Made by a program: the position numbers and the translations under genes | The notes under the pieces: generated by a model | Database searches by the model: none | What the model was told of the DNA's origin: nothing | What the model saw: only the letters and a program-made list of their open reading frames with translations | Shown: positions 24,151 to 36,150 of the stretch, in pieces | How positions within the stretch are numbered: position 1 is the stretch's first letter | How the letters are laid out: every line of letters begins with the position of its first letter | NCBI GenBank assembly: GCA_026874595.1 | Contig: CM049309.1 | Span: forward strand, 2,826,076 to 2,890,075 | Direction of reading: 5' to 3' | DNA: 64,000 nucleotides | Origin: Sipunculus nudus | Lineage: Eukaryota; Annelida; Sipuncula; Golfingiida; Sipunculidae

Positions 24151-26879
24151 TTATAAACCAATTTAATCAATTATGACCAAAAAAAATGACCAAACAACAA
24201 TATAATCAGTTTTTTCAGGCACACCCCCAGTGTGTATACCCAAAATATCTTTTTTTTATGACACATTGCCTTAATTTAAATAGACTTAATTTTGATTCAT
24301 TCTGTCAACATAGCACATAACTCATGGATATGGTCATGGTTGTGTCAAGTTGACTGGCGATGATGTACCTGTAACGGGTCGAATGAACTCGTCTTGTAAT
24401 TTGTTTGCTGAGTGTCTCCTTGGAGATTTGCCTCATTTTGTACTCTTTTCATACCAATGTTCCCCCTTCAGACTGTGTAGTCTGTAATTTAACATGACAA
24501 TGGAGCACACATTAGCAGGACTGTTAACAGGGACAGTGGCAGCCCATCCCTACAGCTTAACATTTTTATCTTTGAAGGAAGTTATAATCTTCATACTTTC
24601 AACCATCTTTAAAATTTTCAGCCACCTTAAAAACTAATAATTGATAACTGCCAAAATAATCCAAACTTTCAAAAAGAACATCCCTATTCACTCAACCAAC
24701 CACTTTCATTTTGACAGCACTGATGTTAACAGACAACTGGCCAGTCAGACTGCTGAATGTGGGTAATAGCTATAGCTCAGTAGACATACAGTCAGCCAAA
24801 CTAAAATCATACAGTATTTCTAAATAAATTTGATTTTTGTAGGTCTAGATAGAATTAACATGCCACAAGAAGTTGATGATCAAATCACCTGTTACAACTT
24901 TTAGTTGAATTTCTTATCAGTGACAAAAATTCTGTGGATAAAAAACCCATTAAAACATCTTTTGGGTCCCTTGGAGATACAGTCCTTGTTTTTCATGGTA
25001 ATGAATTTTCTATCATGACTTTTATCAGCACATTGTGGGCCTGGACAAAAATATATTACCAACACATCTTCTTGGGAGAAGTACCTAGCCCACCAGTCGC
25101 CTGTGTTACTGGTGTTTTGTTATTATTTTTTTCTCTATCTGGAGCTTCCACAGAGACTCTGCTGCCATCACAAACTGTGACAGATAAAAGATGTCTGTAA
25201 GCAAAGTGCTCCTCATCCCCATGAGATATCACTCAAGATAATTGAATTTTTTTATACAAATACCTTAATAACATAAACAAAAAGTCCACATCCCACTCCA
25301 CACAGAACTAATGCATTGTGGTTGTGGTTGACAGAGAGCATGGAAGCTGATCCTGTTACGGCAGCTGCTTACTGGCATCCAGCATCTGTGCCCTTACGCA
25401 GAGTGGATTTACGACATTTTGAAGTTATTATGTTATAGTTAATATGGTATTATTAGAAGAAAGGTTACTGTACATTCACATTCAACATTATAAAGACAGG
25501 CAGTCACCTTTAATTAAGAGGAAAATTCCTTCAAACTCATCGAAAAGGGGGGAAGACTGGTAAATTGGTAATATTTTTGAGGTGACAAGAACATAAATAG
25601 GCACATATTGCAAAGTTATCCCGCAATCAGGAATTGTGTTCTAAATGCATGAAAGCTGTACTTAAAGACAGCTATTCATCCACCTGTTTTTATTTAATTT
25701 CTGTGATTTCTGGCTTTCTCTGTAAAAATAATGAACTCTGCGTAATTCCTGTCAAGAAAAAAACTCTCATACACCTAAGTGATGGATGTATTAGTTTGTT
25801 GATCAACAAGCTGTTAATTAGTAAATGCAGTAATGTTGACAAACAGAAAACACATGTAACCTGAGGTGGTTGGTTGTATATGTGATGAAAGGTATTACCT
25901 GGAAAACACAATTGGCAAAACTCTGGTTAGTCTGACTCGCCACCAGATGTCACTGTTGAATGTGTTTGGATTAATATGGGTCCTCCCAATGTTATAAACA
26001 TGTGGCATAAACAAAACATGTTGGATCAGCATTTTTCTGGTGTATTTTTTATAAAACTGAAAGAGATCATGTTAAGTGAATTATGTCAGATGTTAGATTA
26101 GGCCTCTTTATATAACAATTTTGTAGGTAAACATAAGATTTGAATTGATACTGTGACCATATAGCCATTTGACTGCTTTTGTAATGAAACGAAACAGCTT
26201 TAGTAGTGAATGTAATCTCCTATTTTTAAATTAACAATTAACCTTCTGTGTTCAAGGTCAATATCACTGCTAAAAACTATTATGAATTATAATATATGTG
26301 ATCTCATATTGGAGTTTACCTAAATTTTTCTCATATTCTGTCACATTTTGATCATTTTAATGTATAATTTCATGACTTTTCAGGCAATTATTAAGATGAA
26401 TAAACCCTGCCTATTTACAGAAAATTTGTCCACATTAGCTCTTTGCTAACATTTAAATTAGATTGTTAAATTAGAGCTTCAGAACTACTTAAAGTCCTGA
26501 AAAAAGCCCTGCTGAGCCCTATAGATTGTGGCTATTGCAACACATCTGGCCCTTAATCTTAATATAACACTCTGAGTGATTTATTCACCTAAAAAAAAAA
26601 ACACATAATGAACAAAACTCTGTGTAATTCTCAACAGCATGGCAGTCATCAAAGTTTAAAAAGTGCTTTTATGGTAGAACATGCAGTCACTATGGCAACC
26701 AAAGCGACATTACAATCCATTGGGCAAAAAAATCAAGACACTTACGGGGAGATATACCAACATATTGAGTTAAAGCAGAATATTTTCAAACATTGTAGGG
26801 GCCAGCCTTTAGAAATAAATTGTAATATGTAACAGTTTGGTAGGTTTATTTGGAGAAAGACAAGTAAAGCTAGAATGGA
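24151..26879. other. Intron, one family A 3'-end remnant, otherwise nothing recognised
   Basis: At 24765-24806 a degenerate version of the family A 3' hairpin occurs (tatagctcag...cagtcagccaaactaaaa). An 88-codon plus-strand open frame at 24934-25200 shows no domain, although one hydrophobic segment is present. I treat it as chance. Confidence 0.4.
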
Positions 26880-27610
26880 ACTCATTACGCTCTTTACACA
26901 GCGCTTTACCTATAGGGCTACTACCTATATCGTAAGGCGCTGTTTGTTATGACCTCGTATCCTGAATTGCAACACCAGAGGGGAGCACTGTATTTTTGTC
27001 CAATCAGATGAGACCTTGTGCTGGGAGACAAAGCCAAGCTAGGAGTACACGGAGCCAATCATATTCATTTCTTTTTGAGTGACAGCTCATTTTCCAGCGT
27101 AACCGTCTGAACAGGCCACAGGGTCAGAGAGAATTGCCCGACGTGGTTTGCTTAGGGCCTTTGGCACATAGGATGCTCGGCCGGTGAATTGTAATTCAAA
27201 TGAAACGTAACAACAAAGGCTGCGTGCACACCTCGCTGGCTGGTTTCAGTTCTTCAGACAACAGATACATGGCTACGCTAACACAGTCATAATGTCATAA
27301 TCGAATCGGTCGATGATGCGAGAATGCAGAGGGAGCAATTTAAATCGACCAGAAACTCATCAAGCGGCACTTGAAGCACAACAATGGGCGGAGCCAGGAT
27401 GCCTGTCGAGTGTTTGTTTATTGGCATCTGATTGGCTGCTTGTCACATCATAAGCACGTTTATTTTAGTGGACAACGAACCGCCATCTGGTGTCTAAATA
27501 TATCATAAACGGTCAAAGCTGCCAGCGTGAAAATCAGTTGCTTCTTTAGAAGCGCAAGATTTCCGCTGCCTTGGGAGCGTAGGAACTCATAGACAGCTTA
27601 CCTCTGTCAT
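26880..27610. promoter_or_regulatory. CpG-rich island in intron with CCAAT boxes and a GC box
   Basis: About 32 CpG dinucleotides in 720 bp by manual count, against about 3 in each neighbouring block of that size. It contains CCAATCAG (27000), GCCAATCAT (27054), inverted CCAAT as GATTGGCTG (27430), and the GC box GGGCGGAGCC (27386). No repeat matches elsewhere in the window and no convincing ORF. It behaves like a promoter or conserved enhancer. It lies in the 15.4-kb intron between the ICL3 and TM5 exons, about 1.6 kb downstream of the TM5 exon on the gene's strand. Direction and target are unknown. Confidence 0.5.
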
Positions 27611-28499
27611 GGCAACACTGTTGGGTCTTCACTCAGTTTACATACAAAATCATAACATTTTGAAGTAAACCCAAGAGAACATCAACTAAATTGAACTTGT
27701 TTCTTCATTATAAACAAATTTAATCAAAGATATGATATTATCAATAAGATCAATCTTCAGTTTACAGTTTGCTTTTTATTTGTTATATCAGTCTTTATTT
27801 TCCCTTTAGACTCTCTATGGTACTTATACTGATATGCTAATGAGATGCTAATGAAGTCACTGTATAATAACTGTAGTAACACTTGTGTTGAAGGGACATC
27901 TTATTTATAATCTGTAGAATTTATATTCACAAAAATTCAAATTTCGTAAATGCCATGAATTTAGAACACTTGTGAACACAAAGTTAACCACAGTACATGA
28001 TTCTGCACATGCATAAACTGTCATTTGGTGTCAGCATGCACAGTGTGCTTTCAATGTAGCCAGCCGCTGATAATGCATTCACTGTTTCAATTTATTCTCA
28101 ACCTCAGATGACATTTGTCATTTTAAGGATGGTCTTCTAACATAATTCATAAATAAACCTCAGATGCATTAAAGGTGCATAAGCAGTTCCAATAATATGT
28201 TTATTATCTAATTTTGGCTGAATTTAAAAGTTCCTAACAAAACTATTCCAGAATACAGATTTACTATTCCAGTTCACCTGTTCTATACCTTGTTATGGGT
28301 CTGTTAGTTGTGCTTACCATAAGACTACGGTGTGACCAGAGGTCAGATCTTGCATATATGTAACAACTCCCAAATAAGGAGATGAAACATGAAAGATGAA
28401 ACAAAGAAGAATCATGGGTTTGTTGCTTGAAAAATTGCCAGTTGTTGATTGCTGTTTGTTTTGTGCTGCAAATTGCACCTTGTGCAAGCTTATTTTCAC
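27611..28499. other. Intron, nothing recognised
   Basis: AT-rich sequence between the CpG island and the MITE. The last eight bases (28492-28499, ATTTTCAC) are the left target-site copy of the MITE. Confidence 0.5.
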
Positions 28500-29060
28500 T
28501 AGTGGTGGGAGTTGGTTCCTTTTTCGTAATCGATCATCGATTTGAGCAAACCAATCAATGATCGATTTATAATCGGTTGAGGCAAATATAAAGAAACCTG
28601 CAGTTATCTGTGAAACTGTACTTTCTTAACCAAACGCAAGAAAAGAAGTTATTGCCTTTTTTATGTTTTCCTATTATTGGTCAAATATCCTTTTAAAAGT
28701 TTTATTTTAATTATTTATAATAATCAAGAATTAAACCACAATCCAGGAAATCTGCTTGCTGCATAGACCCGGAGAATTTATGGAGCATTCTAACGCCATA
28801 CCGCCAATATTGTGCAATGTACATCTCGTTACAAAACTCCCCACTTATTCTGCAGCTCCCTGCCAGTTCACAGAGGTTTATTACATCCTCCGTTCTCACA
28901 TCTACCAAGTTAAACTCAGTTACATACGGAAGTCATTTTGGAACAAAGACTCATTATCATGATTATGATGTAATGGATAGTCGCTTTTCGTAATCGAGCG
29001 CTTGAAAGTGGCAGCAAACCGACTGACTTTCGATAAAAATCGATGATCGGCCCACCACTA
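28500..29060. mobile_element. hAT-superfamily MITE (561 bp) with 8-bp target duplication
   Basis: Terminal inverted repeats TAGTGGTGGG (28500-28509) and CCCACCACTA (29051-29060) are exact, and a second inverted block ATCATCGATTT / AAAATCGATGAT lies just inside. The flanks carry the same eight bases, ATTTTCAC, at 28492-28499 and 29061-29068. An 8-bp duplication and a (C/T)AGTGGTGGG-type terminus are hallmarks of hAT elements. At 561 bp it cannot encode a transposase, so it is non-autonomous. The element lies in the intron about 130 bp from the TM5 exon. Confidence 0.88.
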
Positions 29061-29202
29061 ATTTTCACCTGTGTACAGGGTTAAGCAAATGGTTTTAATG
29101 CCAAGAAATGGCGAGTACCATAATGTTTTAAGGAGGATATGTAATATTTTGTTTTCCAAGAAAACTTAGCATAACTATTACTCTGTTCATTTTTGCACTT
29201 AC

Positions 29203-29423
29203 CCAGCAGGGGCAGTCAGTTTGGCCAGTTCCTTAGTGCTCAGCCACAAAACGTGAATGACCTTGGTGTAACAGAAAAAGATGACCAAAGTGGGCAGCAG
29301 GAACATGATGACCATCTGATAGCATGCGAAGATCAGTCTCTCCCGCCGCCCGACACTGTTGTCAGCACACATCATAACAATCACGTAATCATTGCTGTTG
29401 AGAAACAGCGATTTCTCAGTGGC
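29203..29423 (-). CDS. GPCR exon: ECL2, TM5, start of ICL3
   Basis: The exon is 221 bp: 73 codons plus two bases (GG). The acceptor is ttttacag|GCC and the donor GCTGG|gtaagt at 29202-29197. It encodes ATEKSLFLNSNDYVIVMMCADN, where the Cys is the likely ECL2 cysteine that pairs with TM3. A short charged loop (SVGRRERL) follows, then TM5 (IFACYQMVIMFLLPTLV then IFFCY), containing the conserved Pro and Tyr. The start of ICL3 follows (TKVIHVLWLSTKELAKLTAPA). The exon enters in phase 0 and leaves with two bases, which exactly fits the next exon at 13760. A hAT-type MITE sits about 130 bp downstream in the intron (28500-29060). Confidence 0.95.
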
Positions 29424-30679
29424 CTGTAAAATAAGAGAATAATGAGAATTAATTTAAACAAATTGCAAGAAAGCAGAGAAATGTAATGACACATTTTGAC
29501 AGATGATTATTATGACGACTGCTGTCATAATTAATGTGGATGAAGCATTGGTTATTGATGGCTTTAAACAGGAATCAATACTGTTAAGCAGATAAAAAGT
29601 TGAATAACTGTTCTAACATTTGTTTGTAATTATTTCTTGATTGTATTGAGGCAATAAGAGGCGTATTTAAAGCTCTAGCTGACTTAACTCTAGCATTTCA
29701 CTTCAATAATAATAATCATTATAATAATAATTATATTAGTAATAATAAGAAATATAATAATCACCTCCCATAATCACAACAAAAAATTCACCCAAAAAGA
29801 TTACTTTTTAGGCATACAACTCATGTGACAATAAAACATAAGTACAAATTACATAAATATTACTGCTTCACTTGTGCTCAATATATAATCAAGAATCATT
29901 TATAAAACTGAACTGATAATTAATTAACACCTTGAAGAATCCTTCCCATCAATAGCCTTAATTCTAACTGATTAAAGGAGCCAGTCACCAAATCAGGCAC
30001 TTAATCATCATTTACTGCGGATTCAATAATGAAACCAATCAGCGAGCAGAGTCTGCTGAACTCAGAAAATGGAGCTGACAAGATTCCATTGTTTGCCTAT
30101 TATATTCAAACTATATCTATCAAACTTTGTAACAAATTTCCTTTCTGATTGTTTACTCTTCACTAATTGTATCTGTTCAATCTAACGAGTTAAAGGCGCC
30201 TATTCCAATATCTCATGTCTTTTAACTTCAGAGAATCCCTTGAATTTTCTTTTAAAACTAAGCTAGAAAATGCAAATCCCATGGCACACAGCCTTTTCAT
30301 TTTGTATCTGCATATTAATAACATGTGGGGGGCCATACAAAAAATCCTAACAAATTCCACATCTGACAGCAAGGCAGAGGAAGAAATGCTCTGCAAAGGG
30401 TATTTAGTAGCTATACTCTGTTCCAAAACCTCTGTCCAGCTAACTTTTTGTGATACTTCTTTCAAATATATTTTGTTTACCACTACAAATTAGCTTTTTT
30501 AAAGGAAGTAATCCTGCGATTTATGATGATTTAAATAAGCGTGAAATAAATATATTTACTTTGCAAGGCCAGGATGGTTTTGACCGTCTAGAAAAATGTG
30601 CATAAAATATGGCGTCAGTCCATGTGGCCATATCTGTTTATCCATGTAATGTAGGAGGGACTGAAGGTTAAGTAAACCT
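29424..30679. other. Intron, includes an AAT-rich microsatellite
   Basis: A degenerate (AAT)n stretch lies at about 29705-29762. Open frames at 30190-30493 overlap on both strands and have no domain. Nothing else is recognised. Confidence 0.45.
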
Positions 30680-31400
30680 ATCCCCGTCAAGAAAATGAAC
30701 TCACAGTGGACTCACAGTGAGCTCACATATGATCTCATGATGTGAGGTCACAGGGAGCTCAATCTGTAACCACCTTCAGACATCACAGTGATCTCACAGT
30801 GTGAGTTCTCAGTGAGGTCACAGTGTGAGCTCACATTGATCTCACAGTGTGAGTTCTCAGTAAGGTCACAGTGTGAGGTCACAGTGATCTCACAGTGCAA
30901 GTTCTCAGTGAGGTCATGGTGTGAGGTCACAATGATCTCACAGTGTGAGTTCTCAGTGAGGTCATGGTCTGTGTTCACAATGATCTCACAGTGTGAACCC
31001 ACAGATGTTTTCATGGTATGAGATCACAATGAGCTCAGTTTGTAACCATCTTTAGACATCACAGTGATTTCAATGTATGAATTCTCAGTGAGGTCACATT
31101 GTGAGGCCACAGTGATCCCACAGTATGTGTTTTTATTAAGGTCATGGTCTTTGGTCACAGTGATCTTACAATATGAATTCTCAGTGATAGCATGGTCTTG
31201 GGTCACTATGATCTCACAAAGTCTCTTCTCAAAGAGGTCATGTTCTTAGATGACAGAAAGCCAACTTTGTGAGTGTCAGTGAGAACATCCTGTTGGGTCA
31301 TATTTGTGTAGTAGAAGAGTCCAAAGTAATGTCACAGTGTGGGATCACAGGTAACTCACAGTATGGGAACACAGTGCAGTAAAAAGTGTGAGGTCACAAG
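30680..31400. repeat. Tandem array of 48-bp units rich in CTCACAGTGTGAG
   Basis: At 30790-31000 four units of exactly 48 bp read CTCACAGTGTGAGTTCTCAG, then TGAGGTCA..GTGTGAGGTCACA. More decayed units extend on both sides. CTCAC-AGT-GTGAG is itself an inverted repeat. The unit length is a multiple of three, so open frames arise on both strands (16-residue repeats) without being a gene. Confidence 0.88.
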
Positions 31401-33180
31401 TATCTATGTTATATTATTATTTATCTTTTAAAATTTTGTGTTGTTCATAGGGCTAAAATATAAAAAAATATAGCCCACTTACAATGTGTTCTTAATAATT
31501 TCCAAACCCATGCATAGGATGCCAAATGTTACACACTTGCATTCTGTCCTGCCTTTTGGCCCCCCCCCCCCCCCTTGCTTCTTCTGATTTTTCAATCAAG
31601 TTTTGTTTTGCTCAAGCTATGGCTTCGCCATGATGTCAGATGTGGATTCACAATAAACTTATATTGTAAAGTGTAATTATTTTCTGAGAAAGGGGATGAG
31701 CATCCGTATGTTAGGCAAAAGTAATTGACACAAGTCATGTGAAGAGCTGTGGATTCACTTCTCTAGTTGAGAAATGCATGTATACTTTACAAACACAGAA
31801 GCCACATATCAGATTTCATAACACATATGTATTTTATAATCCAGTAGTGTACAGAAAAGACAGCAAACAAATCACTTGTGTATAATTTGTATTGATTCTT
31901 TTGCAAGAATTTTCACTTTTACTTAAAGAATACTTTTTTATATTTAAAATTTTATTGTCACCAATTCTATCTCATCATCAATCACAGTCAATTCAGATCA
32001 GGTGAGAGAAACTGCTTGTCAAACTCCTATCATAATATCCCAATTCAACTTTATGCAACTTACAAGTAAGCCTCGTTCAATTTTCCAAGATCATTGATTA
32101 TAATATTTACAAAATGAATAATGATATAATAATATAATATTGAAAAAATAATTTAAACCAGGCTGAATAAACTGTACTTCAAGTACTACTAAATCCTAAG
32201 TACTACTAAATCCTAAATTACTAGATATGTTCATTATCAACATAATTTTTGTGTATTCATATTCAATTGAGTGGCCACTATCAGTAATGATATATACTCA
32301 TAACTGCTAGAAACTCATATGATTAAAATCATTACATTTGATTGCCACAATAATATATATATATGTGTGTTTGTGTGTGTGTGTGGTGTTATACATGATG
32401 AATTCAGTTACATGTAATGAACTTGTCTTAAAGAGTAAGAGAATCATACATGAAGCATGTGTGATCTCAGTATCAACATCCAATAAATTTTATATGGTGC
32501 ACTGTGCAAAGCAAAGAATATGTTTGTAAATATCAAAGTGGACAAATAGTAAACATTAATAGTATTGTAAATCCTAAATCCCCCCCCCCAAAATGCTTTT
32601 ATGAATTTACATATTTGTGCGTATTCAAATTGAGTGGCCCATATGATGAACCAAAATATCTGCCAGTATTCATAGACAAGCAAAGGGTGAATCTGCTACG
32701 TTTCAGAAACAAGCGATTAATGCGTAATGGTGCTCAGCTGATTTTGACTATGGTAGTCATTTTGTAAACTATCAACAACTGGAAAAGGGCTTAGTTCTGA
32801 AGTTATATAGTCTGCATGTTAGCATTTGAAATAGCTCAAAGGAAATGCCCCTTGAAACTTTGTCCACGGATTGCTGAACTAAAATTGTGACATGACTCTC
32901 AAAACAATAATTAAATTAGCATAAAAACATTATCATCTGAATTCCAATCTCAACAAGTTGACTTGGGAAACATTGGTTGACACTGGGATATCCTGAAGTC
33001 AACCAGACAGAAAGCAGACTGACAGAGCTGAAGGGCCATTGCTATGGGCATAACTCAGAAGACACAGGGGAGCCTACAGATCATTCTAACATATACAAAG
33101 AATTAATATCCCTTGTACTAAACTGATATACACCACAACTGTACAATTGTAGGTTAATCCACTTAATCACTCTTATCTTT
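31401..33180. other. Intron with simple repeats
   Basis: C15 at 31560-31574 and a (TG)n tract at about 32363-32385. Otherwise AT-rich sequence with no gene recognised. Confidence 0.45.
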
Positions 33181-33960
33181 TTGTTTTCGTGCGATTCTTG
33201 TTGTTGCATTAGAGATGTAAGTCTCAATTCGTTTGCCCACTTCTAGTTTTACTGTGGTAGACAAAACAACCCCTCGCCTTCTGATTGTAATTTCCTCCTT
33301 GAGGTAGTAGTGTTAAGCGCATGCTGGAAAAAAACATACAATTACCTCTTAATAGTGTACATCTAGGTACTATTTTTAATATAAATATTTGTCCCTCTCT
33401 AAGTATTGGTAATTATGCATAGCTTTAACCAACTATATATATATGCATGTGGAAGTAGAAAGAAATAATATGTGTCAAATTCTCTTAAGGAACAAGACTG
33501 ATTTACAGATAAAACAGTGAATAAATTGTATATTATTCATAAATTTAGGATTTTTATATAATCAAAAATTATATAAATAAAATACAATTCTTATATACTA
33601 TTGGTTGGTAGATAGTGGCATGTTTAAATGCCATACTTCAGTCTAACCCCCCCCCCCCCCCCCGCAACACACACATGCAGGATATCCTATAGGTCCAACC
33701 GCACGTTCATGCACGTACTCATTATGAAAAGATTATCTCATATCTAGCTTACTTAAAAGGAGAAATATGAGGGTACATACTTACAGTGTTTGTCGGTGTT
33801 TCCCTGGACGTTGACTGCCAATGTAGCACGGTTGGAAGTTCAAGTTCTGAGATGTTCCCCTCGCTTCTCCCAAACATTACACCGTGTAGAACAGAAATGA
33901 TCTGAGCCTGTCTGGCTTATGTAGTCAAAGGGATATTGCAGGTTCAGGTCTTTGTGAAGT
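33181..33960. other. Unique segment with weak exon-like signals on the minus strand
   Basis: On the minus strand an ATG frame at about 33880-33787 (starting MFGRSEGNISELELPTVL) runs into a consensus donor, ACT|gtaagtatg. A possible acceptor (ttttttccag) lies near 33327, followed by short open frames. No pair gives a long in-frame product, and neither peptide is recognised. C17 at 33647-33663. Confidence 0.25.
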
Positions 33961-34165
33961 AACACTCTGACATTAGAAGTTTACGGACATGCCATACAGT
34001 ACAAGGCTGATTGAAAAGCCAGCCCAAATGTCCAGATAACGGCTGAGCAGGTTCTTATTCAAAATGAAACTGTAAGGCATCCAGTAACAGATCAGAGTGG
34101 GACCACATGCTGATAGTGTCAAGCTTGGGGCTGTCCTGCGCTCAGGACAGAGCCAGGGCAACAGG
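33961..34165 (-). pseudogene. Possible relic of a GPCR TM6-TM7 region
   Basis: The minus-strand frame reads ACGPTLICYWMPYSFIL, then NKNLLSRYLD, then IWAGFSISLVLYGMSV. The order C-Y-W-x-P (TM6), a short loop, and a TM7-like stretch ending LYGM looks like a class A receptor from which the NPxx part of TM7 has been lost, by about 9 bp. After a stop the neighbouring frame continues RKLLMSECYF, like helix 8. Upstream TM5 and loop sequences are not detectable and an in-frame stop precedes it in the alternative frame. It is different from the main receptor gene. The call rests only on pattern and could be chance hydrophobicity. Confidence 0.3.
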
Positions 34166-34296
34166 TTTGCTGATGATAAGATTAATGAGGGGGTATATGG
34201 TCAGCTGTGTCCAGTAAAGACCTGACTGAAATATGTCCCCCCAAGTACTTTTAATGTTTGGTATTCACTTGTATTTACCAAAAAACATTAATATTA

Positions 34297-34299
<3 letters not shown>
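34166..34299. other. Short intron stretch before the TA tracts
   Basis: No feature recognised. Confidence 0.4.
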
Positions 34300-34350
<51 letters not shown>

Positions 34351-34497
34351 ACATTTATTATATACAATATTAATAATTACATAATTTTAATCTATATTTT
34401 ACTTAAATGAAATAATATAATATATTTATATTGTACATAAATATTATATAATACAATTAATTATATATATTATTTTATAAATTATTACATAACTTAT

Positions 34498-34565
<68 letters not shown>
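34300..34565. repeat. Two long (TA)n microsatellites around AT-only sequence
   Basis: (TA)24 at about 34300-34347 and (AT)32 at about 34501-34565, separated by about 150 bp of almost pure A+T. Confidence 0.95.
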
Positions 34566-34567
<2 letters not shown>

Positions 34568-34769
34568 TTTAACATTCATGTTTGGGTAGCAAGCACAAAT
34601 AATAAAAACCTGCCTGCCTGCTAACGCCCCGCCGAGGTCATCGAGAGTTGGCTGTTTATTTATAATTTAAGAGATCGCGTGATAAAACTTGCAGTATGCA
34701 ATAAACCCCTTTACATTTTATTTAAAAAAATTCTGGTGGTTCACGTTTTTGCCTTTTTCAACCACATGC

Positions 34770-36150
34770 ATGCCAGTGTATGGTGATCCCACAGCGACAT
34801 CACAGTGTCGTCACAATATAATATATCACAACATGAGGTCACAGTGAGGTAATAAAGAGTTCACTCTTACTGTATACATAGATTTTTTAGAGATCATAAG
34901 ATAAATCTTGTAGTAAGCCTGCGCAATGAACCCTTTACATTTAATTTCAAATAATTCTAGTGGTTCATTTCTTTGCCCTTTTAACCAGTGTCGTCACAAT
35001 ATGATATATCACAACATGAGATCACAGTGAGGTAATCAAGAGCTAACTGTTGTTTATTTAGATTGTGCTCAGATCATATAAAAAAATGTAATATGCAATA
35101 AATCTCATATAATATTATATCACATTATTCTAGTGCTACATTTCTTTGCCTTTTTAACCATATGCATTTGTGTGCATGGTGACCTCACAGTGACATCACA
35201 GTGTCGTCACAATACAATATATCACAACATGAGGTCATAGTGAGGTCATCAAGAGCTTACTGTGACTGTTTAATTAGAAATGATTAGACCGTATAAAAAA
35301 AATTGTAGTATGCAATAAAAATCAATTAAGTTTTTATCACATTTTTCTAGTGCTACATTTCTTTGCCTTTTCAGTCATATGCGCGTGAGTGTATGGTGAC
35401 CTCACAGTGACATCACAGTGTGGTCACAATATGATAAATCACAACATGAGGTCACAATGATGTCATTGAGAGCTCACTATGACTGTTTATTTAAAGTTGA
35501 TAAGACCGCATAAAAAATGTAATATGCAATAAATCTCATTTAATATTATATCACATTATTCTAGTGTTACATTCCTCACAGTGACATCACAGTGTCGTCA
35601 CAATATGATATATCACAACATGAGGTCACAGTGAGGTCATGGAGAGCTCACTGTTATGTGTATTTAGATTTTACTCAGGTCGTATAAAAAAATGTAATAT
35701 GCAGTAAATCTCATTAAATATTATATCCAATTATTCTAGTGCTACATTTCTTTGCCTTGTCAACCATATGCATGTGTTTGTATAGTGACCTCACAGTGAC
35801 ATCACAGCTTTGTCACAATATGATATATCACAACATGAGGTCACAGTGAGGTCATCGGGAGCTCACTGTGACTGTTTATTCAGATTTCGATCAGATCGCA
35901 TAAAAATTGTAGTAAGTAATAATACACATTAAATTTTATGACCCAATGGTCTTGTATTACATTCCTTTGCCTTTAAGCCATATGAGTGTAAGTGTTTGGT
36001 GACCTCACAGTGACATCACAGTGTCGTCACAATATGATATATCGCAATATGAGCTCACAGTGAGATCATCAGGATCTCACTGGTGTGAGCTCACCGTGTG
36101 AGTTTTGTGTGACCTCACAGTGATATCACCGTTAGCTCACGTCTTGACTG
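34770..36150. repeat. Tandem array of ~215-bp units with DR5-type AGGTCA repeats
   Basis: Seven units, with spacing about 172-218 bp judged from the recurring phrase cagtgtcgtcacaatatgat (near 34803, 34983, 35198, 35416, 35588, 35806 and 36018). Each unit has a TGAC..CACAGTGACATCACAGTG part, gatatatcacaacatgaggtc, then a t-rich part (tctagtgctacatttctttg). Perfect AGGTCA-N5-AGGTCA occurs at 35232-35248, 35623-35639 and 35838-35854. The array shares the CTCACAGTGA words with the array at 30.7-31.4 kb. Confidence 0.9.

Noticed and set aside
24934-25200. 88-codon plus-strand frame with a hydrophobic segment
   Set aside because: No recognisable motif, and one hydrophobic stretch is common in T-rich intron.
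30748-31249. Open frames with 16-residue repeats on both strands
   Set aside because: They result from a 48-bp satellite unit, a multiple of three.
33184-33330. Minus-strand frame starting HYYLKEEITIRRRG as a possible nested exon
   Set aside because: About 48 codons is within chance length here, the nearby acceptor reads into a stop in this frame, and I do not recognise the peptide.
15505-36150. CRISPR-like arrays
   Set aside because: Units are contiguous without unique spacers, and the sequence is clearly from a eukaryotic nuclear genome.
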